Position numbers and translations under genes: made by a program | Notes under the pieces: generated by a model | What the model saw: the letters and a program-made list of their open reading frames with translations, nothing else | Told to the model about the DNA's origin: nothing | Database searches by the model: none | Assembly (NCBI GenBank): GCA_902478715.1 | Contig: CABSMC010000057.1 | Location: 1-16,964, forward strand | From: an uncultured Adlercreutzia sp. | GTDB lineage: Bacteria > Actinomycetota > Coriobacteriia > Coriobacteriales > Eggerthellaceae | DNA: 16,964 bases | Direction: 5' to 3' | In this document: positions 6,040 to 12,417 of the stretch, piece by piece | Position numbering within the stretch: the first letter of the stretch is position 1 | Layout of the letters: each line of letters begins with the position of its first letter

Positions 6040-6887
6040 CTGATGACGTCGCCGTTGACGGCGAAGGTGACCACTTCGAAGGGGATGCCCTTTCCCGACT
6101 GGGCGCAGGCCTCGGCGGCGGCGCGCTCGAGACCGCCGCAGCAGGGCACCTCCATGCGGGCGACGGTGACTGAGGTAATGTCGTTGGCGGTGATGATGGC
6201 GGCGAGCTTGTCAGTGTAGGAGCCCTCGTCCAGCTTGGGGCAGCCGATGATGGTGACGTTGCCATTCATGAAGCGCTCGTGGAAGCTGGCGCAGGCAAAC
6301 GCGGTGCAGTCGGCGGCGATGAGCAGCCCGCGGCCCTGGTAGTAGGGAGCCTGCACCGGTACGAGCTTGATCTGGCACGGCCACTGGGCCAGACGGTTCG
6401 GCAGAGCGGCGGCGATGGTGGCGAGGGGATCGGCGTTGTCGGCGGCGGCTGGGGCGGCGGTGCGGGTAGCCGGCGCCGAGGCGGCCGGTGCCGGGGCTCC
6501 GTCCAGGGAGCGGCTGCGGGAGCCGGGGCAGCCGCCATGGGGCGCTGATGCCGGCTTCGAGACCTCGGCGATGAGCGTGCGGGCGGCTGAGCCGGGGCAG
6601 CCGCCATGGGGCGCAGCCGGAGCGCTGCCGGACATGCCGTTGTTGTTACGGGTGGCTAGGTGCGCGGCGACGGCGGCCTCATCGTAAGGGGCGGCTTCCC
6701 GTTCCACGAAGGAGATGGCGTCAGTGGGGCAGGCCGGAAGGCAGTCGCCCAGCCCGTCGCAGTAGTCGTCGCGCACCAGGCGCGCCTTGCCGTCGACCAT
6801 AGCGATGGCGCCCTCGTGGCATGCGTCGACGCACAGGCCGCAGCCGGTGCATTTGTCCTCGTCGATGTGAATAATCTTGCGGAGCAT
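6036..6887 (-). CDS. 4Fe-4S ferredoxin-type protein with HGGCPGS motifs
   Basis: A 283-aa cytoplasmic iron-sulfur protein of a family common in anaerobic Firmicutes and Coriobacteria. Residues 1-60 are a two-cluster ferredoxin: Cys13, 16, 19, 23 (CTGCGLCVDAC) and Cys43, 49, 53 (CDGLGDCLPACP), the second lacking the canonical second Cys, as I recall is usual in this family. Two HGGCPGS motifs (94-100 and 117-123) sit in an Ala/Pro-rich linker (85-150). The conserved C-terminal domain reads QWPCQIKLVPVQAPYYQG, IAADCTAFACASFH, IIGCPKLDEGSYTDKL and MEVPCCGGLERA. Biochemical function is not established to my knowledge; electron transfer or redox sensing is likely. AGAGG lies before the ATG and the gene has its own promoter. 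It converges with pdxR, with both stop codons built from one CTAG. Confidence 0.88.
   Translation of the reverse strand: MLRKIIHIDEDKCTGCGLCVDACHEGAIAMVDGKARLVRDDYCDGLGDCLPACPTDAISFVEREAAPYDEAAVAAHLATRNNNGMSGSAPAAPHGGCPGSAARTLIAEVSKPASAPHGGCPGSRSRSLDGAPAPAASAPATRTAAPAAADNADPLATIAAALPNRLAQWPCQIKLVPVQAPYYQGRGLLIAADCTAFACASFHERFMNGNVTIIGCPKLDEGSYTDKLAAIITANDITSVTVARMEVPCCGGLERAAAEACAQSGKGIPFEVVTFAVNGDVIS
6520..6614 (-). repeat. 26-bp perfect direct repeat encoding the HGGCPGS motifs
   Basis: Bases 6520-6545 and 6589-6614 are identical and 69 bp (23 codons) apart, encoding APHGGCPGS twice. The intervening 43 bp are unrelated, so the identity looks like a recent duplication or conversion within the linker. 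Confidence 0.85.
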
Positions 6888-6924
6888 GGAACCTCTTTCG
6901 CTTCTTGTCGTATTTCGGGGAAGC

Positions 6925-6952
6925 ATCATAGCGGGCCGACGCGAAAGCGCAA
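6925..6952 (-). promoter_or_regulatory. Promoter of the ferredoxin-type gene
   Basis: On the minus strand TTGCGC (6952-6947), 16-base spacer, TATGAT (6930-6925). It lies in the 104-bp gap after the thiamine-binding gene, so the ferredoxin gene can be transcribed alone. Confidence 0.55.
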
Positions 6953-6991
6953 GAGGCTCCATGCAGATGATGGAAAGTTGTGGACGAACCT

Positions 6992-7291
6992 CTACTCGGC
7001 CAGCAGCTCTTCCACCTTCTCGACCTTGGTGCGCAGGGTGTCGGTGTGTCCCGGGCGGATGTCGGCCTTCAGGATCACCTCGGTGCGAATGCCCTGATCA
7101 GCGAGAACCATGGTTGCGTCGCGCACGACGGTCATGACTTCGTCCCACTCGCCCTCGATCTCGGTGAACATGGAGGTGGTGCGGTGGGGCAGGCCGGAGT
7201 CGCGGATGACGCGGACGGCCTCGGCCACGTAAGGGGCCAGCTCGTCCCCCACGCCGAAGGGTGCGATGGCAACGGCAACAAGGGTGTTCAT
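6992..7291 (-). CDS. Thiamine-binding protein, MTH1187/YqgV family
   Basis: A 99-aa soluble protein of the MTH1187/YkoF-like ferredoxin-fold family, which binds thiamine or related pyrimidines. It starts MNTLVAVAIAPFGVGDELAPYV, has SGLPHRTTSMFTEIEGEWDEVM in the middle and ends with a helix VEKVEELLAE, full length for the family. AAGGAG lies seven bases before the ATG at 7291; the longer frame upstream runs through a palindromic element and is rejected. It lies 220 bp downstream of thiM on the same strand, which supports a thiamine role: it may read through from the TPP-controlled transcript, unless the intervening palindrome blocks it. Confidence 0.85.
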   Translation of the reverse strand: MNTLVAVAIAPFGVGDELAPYVAEAVRVIRDSGLPHRTTSMFTEIEGEWDEVMTVVRDATMVLADQGIRTEVILKADIRPGHTDTLRTKVEKVEELLAE

Positions 7292-7318
7292 GGGGCTCTC
7301 CTTTTCGAAATCTTCGAT

Positions 7319-7458
7319 GTAAATGCCAGTTCGACCCCGTAATGGTAAGGTGCTTGGAACCATTTCTGGAGAAATGGCCGTGAAAATGCCAGTTGAGGGT
7401 AGAAATGGCAAGATTCAGCATTTTAGTCCTGCCATTACGGGGTCGAACTGGCATTTAC
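7319..7458. repeat. 140-bp palindromic element between thiM and the thiamine-binding gene
   Basis: Arms 7319-7345 and 7432-7458 are perfect 27-bp inverted repeats beginning GTAAATGCCAGTTCGACC. Between them lie a third, diverged copy of the arm (7382-7410, sharing AAATGCCAGTT at 7384-7394) and a small hairpin CCATTTCT-GG-AGAAATGG (7360-7377). There is no T-run and no gene. The layout suggests a REP/MITE-like element. In RNA it would fold as one large hairpin between the two thiamine genes. Confidence 0.85.
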
Positions 7459-7511
7459 GGCGCCAAATTCAAAAATCGACCATGGGATCTTCGGATCGGA
7501 TGCTGGTGGCG

Positions 7512-8438
7512 TCACAGGGCCTGCGTGCCAGAGGCGCCGGTGAGGATCAGGGGCGCCTCGGCCACTTCCTCGGCGGTGAGGTTATAGAGCGCGTCGAGGA
7601 AGGCGACTTGGAAGCTGCCGGAACCGCTGCAGGCCTCGGCAGCGCGCAGGCCGGCCAGGTTGTAGGCGGCCGTTGCGGTGAGCGCCGCCACGAAGGGGTC
7701 GGCCACGCAGGCGTACACCGCCGCGACGCCGCCCAGCGAGCAGCCGGAGCCGGTGATGCAGGTCATGAGGGGCGAGCCGCCGGAAAGCCGCGCCACCTGT
7801 GCGCCATCGGTGACAAGGTCGGTGGCACCGGAGACGGCCACCGCACCCCCGGTGAAGCGGGCGCACGCCACGGCGGCGCGCTCGGCGGCGTCCACGGAAT
7901 CGGTGCTGTCCACGCCGCGGGGGCCGTCGCCGGAGGCGTCGTCGGACGAGTTGCCGGCAAGCCCCCACAGCTCGGCCACGGCGATGATCTCCGAAGCATT
8001 GCCGCGCAGGATGGCCGGGGGGTTCTCGCGCACGGCCTCGATGAGCTGGGTGCGCAGGCTGCCGATGCCGATGCCCACCGGGTCGAGCACCCAAGACTTG
8101 CCCGCCGCCGCGCAAGCGCGCGCCGTGGCGGGAACCGTTTGCTCGTAGACGGGCAGCAGGGTACCCAGGTTGATGTAGACGGCTCCTCCCAGGGCGGCGA
8201 CGCATTCGCCTTCGTCGGGCAGATACACCATGGCCGCCGAACCGCCGACGGCCAGCTGGGCGTTGGCGACGAAGTTCTGGGTCACGGTGTTGGTGATGGA
8301 GGGCGCCAGCGGGTTCGTCTCGCGCACCTCGTGCACGGCGCGGGCCATGAGCGCCCGAAGCTCTGCCTCGGTTCGGGTGCTGCGGGACGCGCAGGCGTCT
8401 GCGGACGCGCTGATGGCGCAGGTGGAAGGTTCGGTCAT
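7512..8438 (-). CDS. thiM: Hydroxyethylthiazole kinase ThiM
   Basis: ThiM phosphorylates 4-methyl-5-(2-hydroxyethyl)thiazole so salvaged thiazole can enter thiamine phosphate synthesis. The 308-aa protein has SITNTVTQNFVANAQLAVGG (47-66; usually HNITN), VYINLGTL, LDPVGIG (118-124), ILRGNASEI (143-151) and ITGSGCSLGG (228-237) with Cys233 at the catalytic position. A Ser/Asp/Gly-rich insert (163-180) precedes the usual GVDS. The first 25 residues are a poorly conserved extension. AAGGAA lies upstream of the ATG. It is preceded by a TPP riboswitch with a terminator, so it should be expressed when thiamine pyrophosphate is low. No thiD or thiE is visible here. Confidence 0.95.
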   Translation of the reverse strand: MTEPSTCAISASADACASRSTRTEAELRALMARAVHEVRETNPLAPSITNTVTQNFVANAQLAVGGSAAMVYLPDEGECVAALGGAVYINLGTLLPVYEQTVPATARACAAAGKSWVLDPVGIGIGSLRTQLIEAVRENPPAILRGNASEIIAVAELWGLAGNSSDDASGDGPRGVDSTDSVDAAERAAVACARFTGGAVAVSGATDLVTDGAQVARLSGGSPLMTCITGSGCSLGGVAAVYACVADPFVAALTATAAYNLAGLRAAEACSGSGSFQVAFLDALYNLTAEEVAEAPLILTGASGTQAL

Positions 8439-8483
8439 GACGATTCCTTTCCGGAAGCTGGAGCGCTGGCCTGCGGGCGTGCC

Positions 8484-8514
8484 AAAAAGAAAGACGCTCC
8501 CCGCAGGAAGCGCC
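8484..8514 (-). terminator. Riboswitch-controlled terminator upstream of thiM
   Basis: On the minus strand GGCGCTTCC (8514-8506), a 4-base loop and GGGAGCGTC (8501-8493) form a 9-bp stem followed by TTTCTTTTT. It lies between the TPP aptamer and the thiM start, so control is probably by transcription termination. Confidence 0.8.
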
Positions 8515-8530
8515 CCTTGTGCTTGGTGAG

Positions 8531-8649
8531 CATGCTCCCTACGACAGTGTTAGCTGACAGGTTCGAAGGGTTGGGCAAGCGCCCTCTCAACCGCATCGAC
8601 GAGGCGGCCACGGGTTTGGCTCGCTTTGTCGGGGCGGTACCCCTGCATA
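8531..8649 (-). promoter_or_regulatory. TPP riboswitch (THI element)
   Basis: Minus-strand RNA: P1 5' strand TATGC with AGGGG just inside (8649-8641), TTGAGAGGGCG matching the TGAGA core, CCCTTCGAACCTG, CAGCTAACACTG, CGTAGGGA, and the P1 3' strand GCATG (8535-8531). These are the conserved aptamer blocks in the expected order. P1 closes with TATGC/GCATG, including one G-U pair. The aptamer is followed by a terminator and then thiM. Confidence 0.93.
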
Positions 8650-8654
8650 GTTCC

Positions 8655-8663
8655 AGCGTAGCA
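8655..8663 (-). promoter_or_regulatory. Extended -10 promoter for the thiM riboswitch RNA
   Basis: On the minus strand TGC-TACGCT (8663-8655); the predicted start near 8648 coincides with the first base of riboswitch P1. No clear -35. Confidence 0.45.
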
Positions 8664-8793
8664 CGATTGGCAGTGGGCACGGGCGGGGATGCCTGTCTCG
8701 CGCTCCACAGGGCGGTGAGCGAGGGGAAGGTGGAAGGCGACGACGCGGACGGAGCGCGATGGAGCAGGGAGAGAAGAGAGATGCTCCATGCTG

Positions 8794-8802
8794 TGCTATG
8801 AT
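8794..8802 (+). promoter_or_regulatory. Extended -10 promoter of mnmA
   Basis: TGC-TATGAT is an extended -10; the transcription start expected seven to eight bases on is A8810, the first base of the chosen mnmA ATG, implying a leaderless mRNA. Confidence 0.55.
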
Positions 8803-8809
8803 GCGCCCC

Positions 8810-10048
8810 ATGACTTTCGGAAATGACAGAGGAACGGCCGCGGCGCCCGGGGCGGCCAGCGTGATGGCGGCGATGTCGGGAGGCGTCGACAGCTCCGTGT
8901 GCGCGTTGCTCTTGCAGCAGGCGGGCTACGACGTGCGCGGTGCGACGATGGTGCTGCGCGGCGGCGAGGTTTTAGGCGGCGCCGGGGAAGGCGAGGGGTC
9001 GACGTGCGGATCGTCGCGTGATGTAGAAGATGCGCGGGCGGTGTGCCGGCGTCTTGGCATTCTCCACGACGCCTTCGATCTGCGCGATCGCTTCGATGCG
9101 GCGGTGGTGCGCCCCTTCTGCGATGCCTATCTCGAGGGGCGCACGCCCAACCCCTGCATCGACTGCAACCGGTTCCTGAAGTTCGAGGCGCTGCAAAAGC
9201 GCCGGCGCGAGATGGGGCTCGATTACGTGGCCACGGGGCACTACGCACGGCGCCGTTGGGACGAGGCGACCGGGCGCTGGCAGCTTCTGCGGGCGAGCGA
9301 CCCGGCCAAGGACCAGAGCTACGTGCTGTACCACCTCACCCAGGACACGCTCGCCCACATGCTGTTTCCTCTGGGCGAGCTGACGAAGGACGAGGTGCGC
9401 GAGCTGGCCCGCGCCCACGGCTTCGTCACAGCGGAAAAGTCCGAGAGCCAGGATATCTGCTTCGTTCCCGACGGCGACTACATGGGATTCATTGAAGCAT
9501 GGTGCCGGGTGCGCTGTTGCGAGGGGGAAGCCTCGTGCGCGTCTCCGATGATCGGGGGCGAGGGCGGACAGAGGTCCGCCCCTACGGAGTCGGGTCCGAA
9601 GAACGCCTTGGTTGGTTCTGCTTTTGAACCGGGCGAGATTGTGAACCGGGAAGGACGTGTTCTTGGGGAGCATGCAGGCCTCATCCGCTACACCATCGGG
9701 CAACGCAAGGGCATCGGTGTGGCGGCGCGCGAGCCGCTGTACGTGCTGGGGAAAGATGCGTTTGCCAACCAGCTTATCGTCGGCTTCAAAGACGAGCTGC
9801 TCAGCTCAGGAGTAGTGGCCTGCGATGTGAATCTCATCAGCGGAGGCGTTTTGGAAGGCCCGCGCGAGGTGCAGGTGAAGACCCACTACCGCCAGCGGCC
9901 CGTGCCAGCGGTCGCCGAGCAGACCGGCCCCGACGAGCTGACCGTCACCTTCGACGAGCCCCAGCGCGCCGCCGCCCCAGGCCAGGCCGCCGTCCTCTAT
10001 GAAGGCGACATCGTCCTCGGCGGCGGCACCATCGTCCGGGCTTTCTAG
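8810..10048 (+). CDS. mnmA: tRNA-specific 2-thiouridylase MnmA
   Basis: MnmA adenylates U34 of Lys, Glu and Gln tRNAs and replaces O2 by sulfur. The 412-aa protein has the PP-loop MSGGVDSSV (22-30), RTPNPCIDCNRFLKF (111-125), TGHYAR, DQSYVLYHLTQ, LTKDEVRELAR, SQDICFVPDG (213-222) and YTIGQRKGIGVA. Cys119 and Cys217 match the conserved pair. Cys116 gives the CxxC variant that could help hold a [4Fe-4S] cluster, as proposed for some MnmA proteins. Residues 230-271 are an extra segment where the family normally runs straight into PGEIVN; its DNA carries three hairpins. The ATG at 8810 is preferred because the -10 ends at 8802; earlier ATGs (8759, 8798, 8801) lie upstream of the predicted start and lack ribosome sites. 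The first 18 residues are low-complexity. Confidence 0.95.
   Translation: MTFGNDRGTAAAPGAASVMAAMSGGVDSSVCALLLQQAGYDVRGATMVLRGGEVLGGAGEGEGSTCGSSRDVEDARAVCRRLGILHDAFDLRDRFDAAVVRPFCDAYLEGRTPNPCIDCNRFLKFEALQKRRREMGLDYVATGHYARRRWDEATGRWQLLRASDPAKDQSYVLYHLTQDTLAHMLFPLGELTKDEVRELARAHGFVTAEKSESQDICFVPDGDYMGFIEAWCRVRCCEGEASCASPMIGGEGGQRSAPTESGPKNALVGSAFEPGEIVNREGRVLGEHAGLIRYTIGQRKGIGVAAREPLYVLGKDAFANQLIVGFKDELLSSGVVACDVNLISGGVLEGPREVQVKTHYRQRPVPAVAEQTGPDELTVTFDEPQRAAAPGQAAVLYEGDIVLGGGTIVRAF
9520..9581 (+). repeat. Cluster of three hairpins in the extra segment of mnmA
   Basis: CGAGG-GGGAAG-CCTCG (9520-9535), CCGAT-G-ATCGG (9545-9555) and GGGCGGAC-AGAG-GTCCGCCC (9562-9581) lie in tandem. The last resembles short palindromic repeats seen in intergenic DNA of many bacteria. 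They encode residues 237-258, which the MnmA family lacks. Confidence 0.65.
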
Positions 10049-10099
10049 GCCGCCCGAAAGGAGACAGGGGCTGCGGATGCTGCCCGCTGCTGCTTTGGC

Positions 10100-11026
10100 C
10101 TACAGCCCCGCGAGGCCTATCTGGTAGCCTTCCACGAACAGGCTCAGCTTCTCGATGTAGCTTTGGGCCAGAGGCGACAGCTGTCGCTCGTTGTGAACGA
10201 TGTAGCCCACGCGCATGAGCTCCTTGGTCTGCAGGGGCACGCTGGCGATGCCGGTGTACATCTCGCTGGAGAGCACGCCGGTGGAGATGGTGTAGCCGTT
10301 GTGGTGGGCGAGCAGGTTCGAGAGGGTGCCGCGGTCGCTCACGGAGATGCACTTTGTGTGGGGCAGCTCGGCCAGGGGCTCCTCGGAGTAGAAGAACGAG
10401 TTGTTTGCCCCCTGTTCGAAGGCGTAGCGGGGGTAGTCCTCCAGATCCTCCACGGTCACCTCGGTGCGGGAGGCTAAGGGGTGCTTGTCGCTCACGAACA
10501 CGTGGGGCTGGGCGGTGAACAGCAGGTTGAAGGAGAGGTTCGCGTCGGAAAGGGCGTGCCCGATGACGCTCTCGTTGAACGTGGAGAGGTACAGCACGCC
10601 CAGATCGCTGCGGAAGTCGCGCACGTCCTCGATGACCTCGGAGGTGCGGGTCTCGCGCAGGCTGAAGTTGTAACCAGCGCCCTCGTACTCCTCGGCCAGT
10701 TCCAGAAACGCCTCCACCACGAAGGCGTAGTGCTGGGAGGTGATGGATAGACGCTGCGCCGCCTCGCCGCCGCGGCCGGAGTAGCGCTGCTCCATGAGGT
10801 CGGCCTGCTCCACCACTTGGCGGGCGTAGCCCAAAAGCTCGATGCCATCGCTCGTGAGCGTGATGCCGCGGTTGGACCGCTCGAAGATGGTGACGCCGGT
10901 CTCGCGCTCGATGTCGCGCACGGCCACCGACAGGCTTGACTGCGAGACGTACAGCGTGTGCGCCGCCGCCGAGATGGAGCCGTGGTTCGCGATGGCGATG
11001 AGGTAGCGAAGTTGCTGCAGGGTCAT
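10100..11026 (-). CDS. LysR-type transcriptional regulator divergent from cysK
   Basis: A 308-aa LysR regulator. The N-terminal winged helix (MTLQQLRYLIAIANHGSISA, then LYVSQSSLSVAVRDIERETG, then IFERSNRGITLTSDG) is textbook; residues 90-300 are the periplasmic-binding-protein-like effector domain. AGGAGC lies before the ATG. Divergence from cysK suggests control of cysteine synthesis, with O-acetylserine or a sulfur metabolite as a possible effector by analogy with CysB/CysL; neither is shown by the sequence. mnmA ends convergently 51 bp away without a visible terminator. Confidence 0.93.
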   Translation of the reverse strand: MTLQQLRYLIAIANHGSISAAAHTLYVSQSSLSVAVRDIERETGVTIFERSNRGITLTSDGIELLGYARQVVEQADLMEQRYSGRGGEAAQRLSITSQHYAFVVEAFLELAEEYEGAGYNFSLRETRTSEVIEDVRDFRSDLGVLYLSTFNESVIGHALSDANLSFNLLFTAQPHVFVSDKHPLASRTEVTVEDLEDYPRYAFEQGANNSFFYSEEPLAELPHTKCISVSDRGTLSNLLAHHNGYTISTGVLSSEMYTGIASVPLQTKELMRVGYIVHNERQLSPLAQSYIEKLSLFVEGYQIGLAGL

Positions 11027-11058
11027 GGGAAGCTCCTATGGCGGGTCAGGATTCAAGT

Positions 11059-11081
11059 CTAGGGAACTGCTAGGTATTATA
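11059..11081 (-). promoter_or_regulatory. -10 box and possible operator of the LysR gene
   Basis: TATAAT on the minus strand (11081-11076) is a perfect -10, with a weak TTCCAT 16 bases upstream. CTAG-N7-CTAG (11059-11073) covers the predicted start, a dyad suitable for autoregulation. Confidence 0.5.
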
Positions 11082-11119
11082 CGGCCGCTGAGCGACGATG
11101 GAAGGGAGAACTTGACGGT

Positions 11120-11167
11120 GCGCCACGGTTTTCTCGGTCGTGCCGCCATCGAAAACCGCTATGGCGC
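11120..11167. repeat. Inverted repeat upstream of the cysK promoter
   Basis: GCGCCACGGTTTTC (11120-11133) pairs with GAAAACCG (11151-11158) and, after a CTA bulge, TGGCGC (11162-11167): 14 base pairs around a 17-base loop. It ends seven bases before the cysK -35 and could be a regulator site for the LysR protein. Confidence 0.65.
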
Positions 11168-11173
11168 GGGCCG

Positions 11174-11201
11174 TTGACGAAGTGGGGCTATTCAGTAGGA
11201 T
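11174..11201 (+). promoter_or_regulatory. Promoter of cysK
   Basis: TTGACG (11174-11179), 16-base spacer, TAGGAT (11196-11201). The predicted start is near 11208-11209, giving a leader of about 195 bases. Confidence 0.6.
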
Positions 11202-11208
11202 GGGGGCA

Positions 11209-11247
11209 ATGCACCTCCTCGTCGGTCGGGAACGCGGGGAATTCTGA
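11209..11247 (+). CDS. Possible 12-aa leaderless upstream peptide in the cysK leader
   Basis: ATG at 11209 lies at the predicted transcription start and opens MHLLVGRERGEF followed by TGA. A ribosome on it would cover the 5' arm of the leader hairpin (11223-11239 and 11242-11247). It contains no Cys or Ser codon, so classical attenuation by starvation is not indicated. It may be chance. Confidence 0.2.
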   Translation: MHLLVGRERGEF

Positions 11248-11368
11248 TTCGCTCAGACAGTCCTCGATGGTATCGAAGGCGCAGCGGGCATTGCGCCTCC
11301 CCGCATCACCGTGCCTTCGATACCATCTGCGGAACTCGCTCGGTCAGAACACCCCGCGCTCCCGACCG
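11223..11368 (+). promoter_or_regulatory. Large structured 5' leader of cysK (nested inverted repeats)
   Basis: The outer arm CGGTCGGGAACGCGGGG (11223-11239) pairs with 11352-11368 over 17 bp with one mismatch; TTCTGA (11242-11247) pairs with TCAGAA (11344-11349); the inner arm GATGGTATCGAAGGC (11266-11280) pairs perfectly with 11313-11327. The tip can form GCGGG/CCCGC (11284-11288 with 11300-11304) or an alternative GGCGCA/TGCGCC (11278-11283 with 11292-11297) that competes with the inner arm. No T-run follows and the ribosome site lies outside. It matches no T-box or SAM riboswitch consensus I know. Confidence 0.75.
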
Positions 11369-11403
11369 GCAGTCGACTTTGCCTCAACCAGAAAGGACCT
11401 GCC

Positions 11404-12336
11404 ATGACTATCCACAAGAACGTCACCGAGCTGATCGGTCGCACGCCGCTGGTGGAGCTGACCAACTACGAGCTCGCCCACGAGCTGCCCGCCACGCTCA
11501 TCGGGAAGGTTGAGTCATTCAACCCCACCGGCTCGGTGAAGGATCGCGCCGCCCAATCGATGATCGACGCCGCCGTGGAGGCCGGGGTCCTCGACGACGA
11601 GACGGTCATCATCGAGCCCACCTCCGGCAACACCGGCATCGGCCTTTCTGCCATCGCCGCTGTGCGGGGCAACCGCATCATCATCGTCATGCCCGAGACC
11701 ATGTCCATCGAGCGACGCAACCTCATGCGCGCCTACGGAGCGGAGCTGGTGCTTACCGAGGGCGCCAAGGGCATGAAGGGCGCCATTGAAGAGGCCGAGC
11801 GGCTGGCGGCGGAGATTCCGAACTCGTTCATTCCCTCGCAGTTCTCCAACCCGGCGAACCCGGCTGTGCACGAGCGCACCACGGGTCCTGAGATCTGGAA
11901 GGACACCGACGGCGCGGTGGACATCCTCGTGGCCGGTGTGGGCACGGGCGGCACGCTGTCGGGCACGGGCGCCTATCTGAAAGCGCAGAACCCGGCTATC
12001 CAGGTGGTGGCCGTGGAGCCTGCTGGATCCCCCGTGCTTTCCGAGGGCCGCGCCGGCGCCCACAAAATTCAAGGTATCGGCGCCGGGTTCGTGCCCGAGG
12101 CGTTGGATACCGATATCTACGACGAGGTCATTGCCGTCGAAGACGAGGAGGCCTTCGAGGCGGGGCGCGAACTGGCCGCGCGCGACGGGCTGCTCGTGGG
12201 CATCTCCTCCGGCGCGGCGGTGGCGGCGGCGGCAAAGCTGGCCCGGCGTCCCGAGAACGCGGGCAAGAACATCGTCGTCATCCTGCCCGACACGGGAGAG
12301 CGCTACCTTTCCACTGCCATGTTCGACTTCTCGTAA
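11404..12336 (+). CDS. cysK: Cysteine synthase (O-acetylserine sulfhydrylase) CysK
   Basis: CysK is a cytoplasmic PLP enzyme that makes cysteine from O-acetylserine and sulfide. The 310-aa protein has LIGRTPLVEL (10-19), the PLP lysine Lys46 in NPTGSVKDRAA, the substrate loop PTSGNTGIGL, QFSNPANPAVHERTTGPEIW, the phosphate-binding GVGTGGTLSGTG, IQGIGAGFVPEALD, GISSGAAVAAA and the C-terminal LPDTGERYLST. All catalytic motifs are intact. AAAGGA lies before the ATG; longer in-frame starts run through the leader hairpin and are rejected. Divergent LysR gene and structured leader suggest regulation both at initiation and in the RNA. Confidence 0.97.
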   Translation: MTIHKNVTELIGRTPLVELTNYELAHELPATLIGKVESFNPTGSVKDRAAQSMIDAAVEAGVLDDETVIIEPTSGNTGIGLSAIAAVRGNRIIIVMPETMSIERRNLMRAYGAELVLTEGAKGMKGAIEEAERLAAEIPNSFIPSQFSNPANPAVHERTTGPEIWKDTDGAVDILVAGVGTGGTLSGTGAYLKAQNPAIQVVAVEPAGSPVLSEGRAGAHKIQGIGAGFVPEALDTDIYDEVIAVEDEEAFEAGRELAARDGLLVGISSGAAVAAAAKLARRPENAGKNIVVILPDTGERYLSTAMFDFS

Positions 12337-12355
12337 GCTTCCGAATGTGGTAACG

Positions 12356-12400
12356 CGGGAGGCCGTCTTGCTCCCAAAGGGCAGAGGCGGCCTCCCGTTT
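12356..12400. terminator. Terminator between convergent cysK and the histidine kinase
   Basis: CGGGAGGCCG (12356-12365) and CGGCCTCCCG (12388-12397) are a perfect 10-bp inverted repeat followed by TTT. It lies 19 bases after the cysK stop; the kinase gene ends at 12418 on the other strand, so the hairpin may serve both, though the minus side lacks a T-run. Confidence 0.75.
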
Positions 12401-12417
12401 GCAGCGCGCTACGTTCG

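Noticed and set aside
7323..8801. 492-codon plus-strand frame opposite thiM, crossing the riboswitch and the palindromic element
   Set aside because: It crosses several independent non-coding elements and shows no domain.
11209..11403. T-box or SAM riboswitch in the cysK leader
   Set aside because: There is no T-box sequence AGGGTGGNACCGCG, no specifier loop and no S-box or SAM-IV core.
11174..11407. 77-codon frame spanning the cysK leader
   Set aside because: It starts at the TTG of the -35 box and runs through the hairpins into the cysK start.
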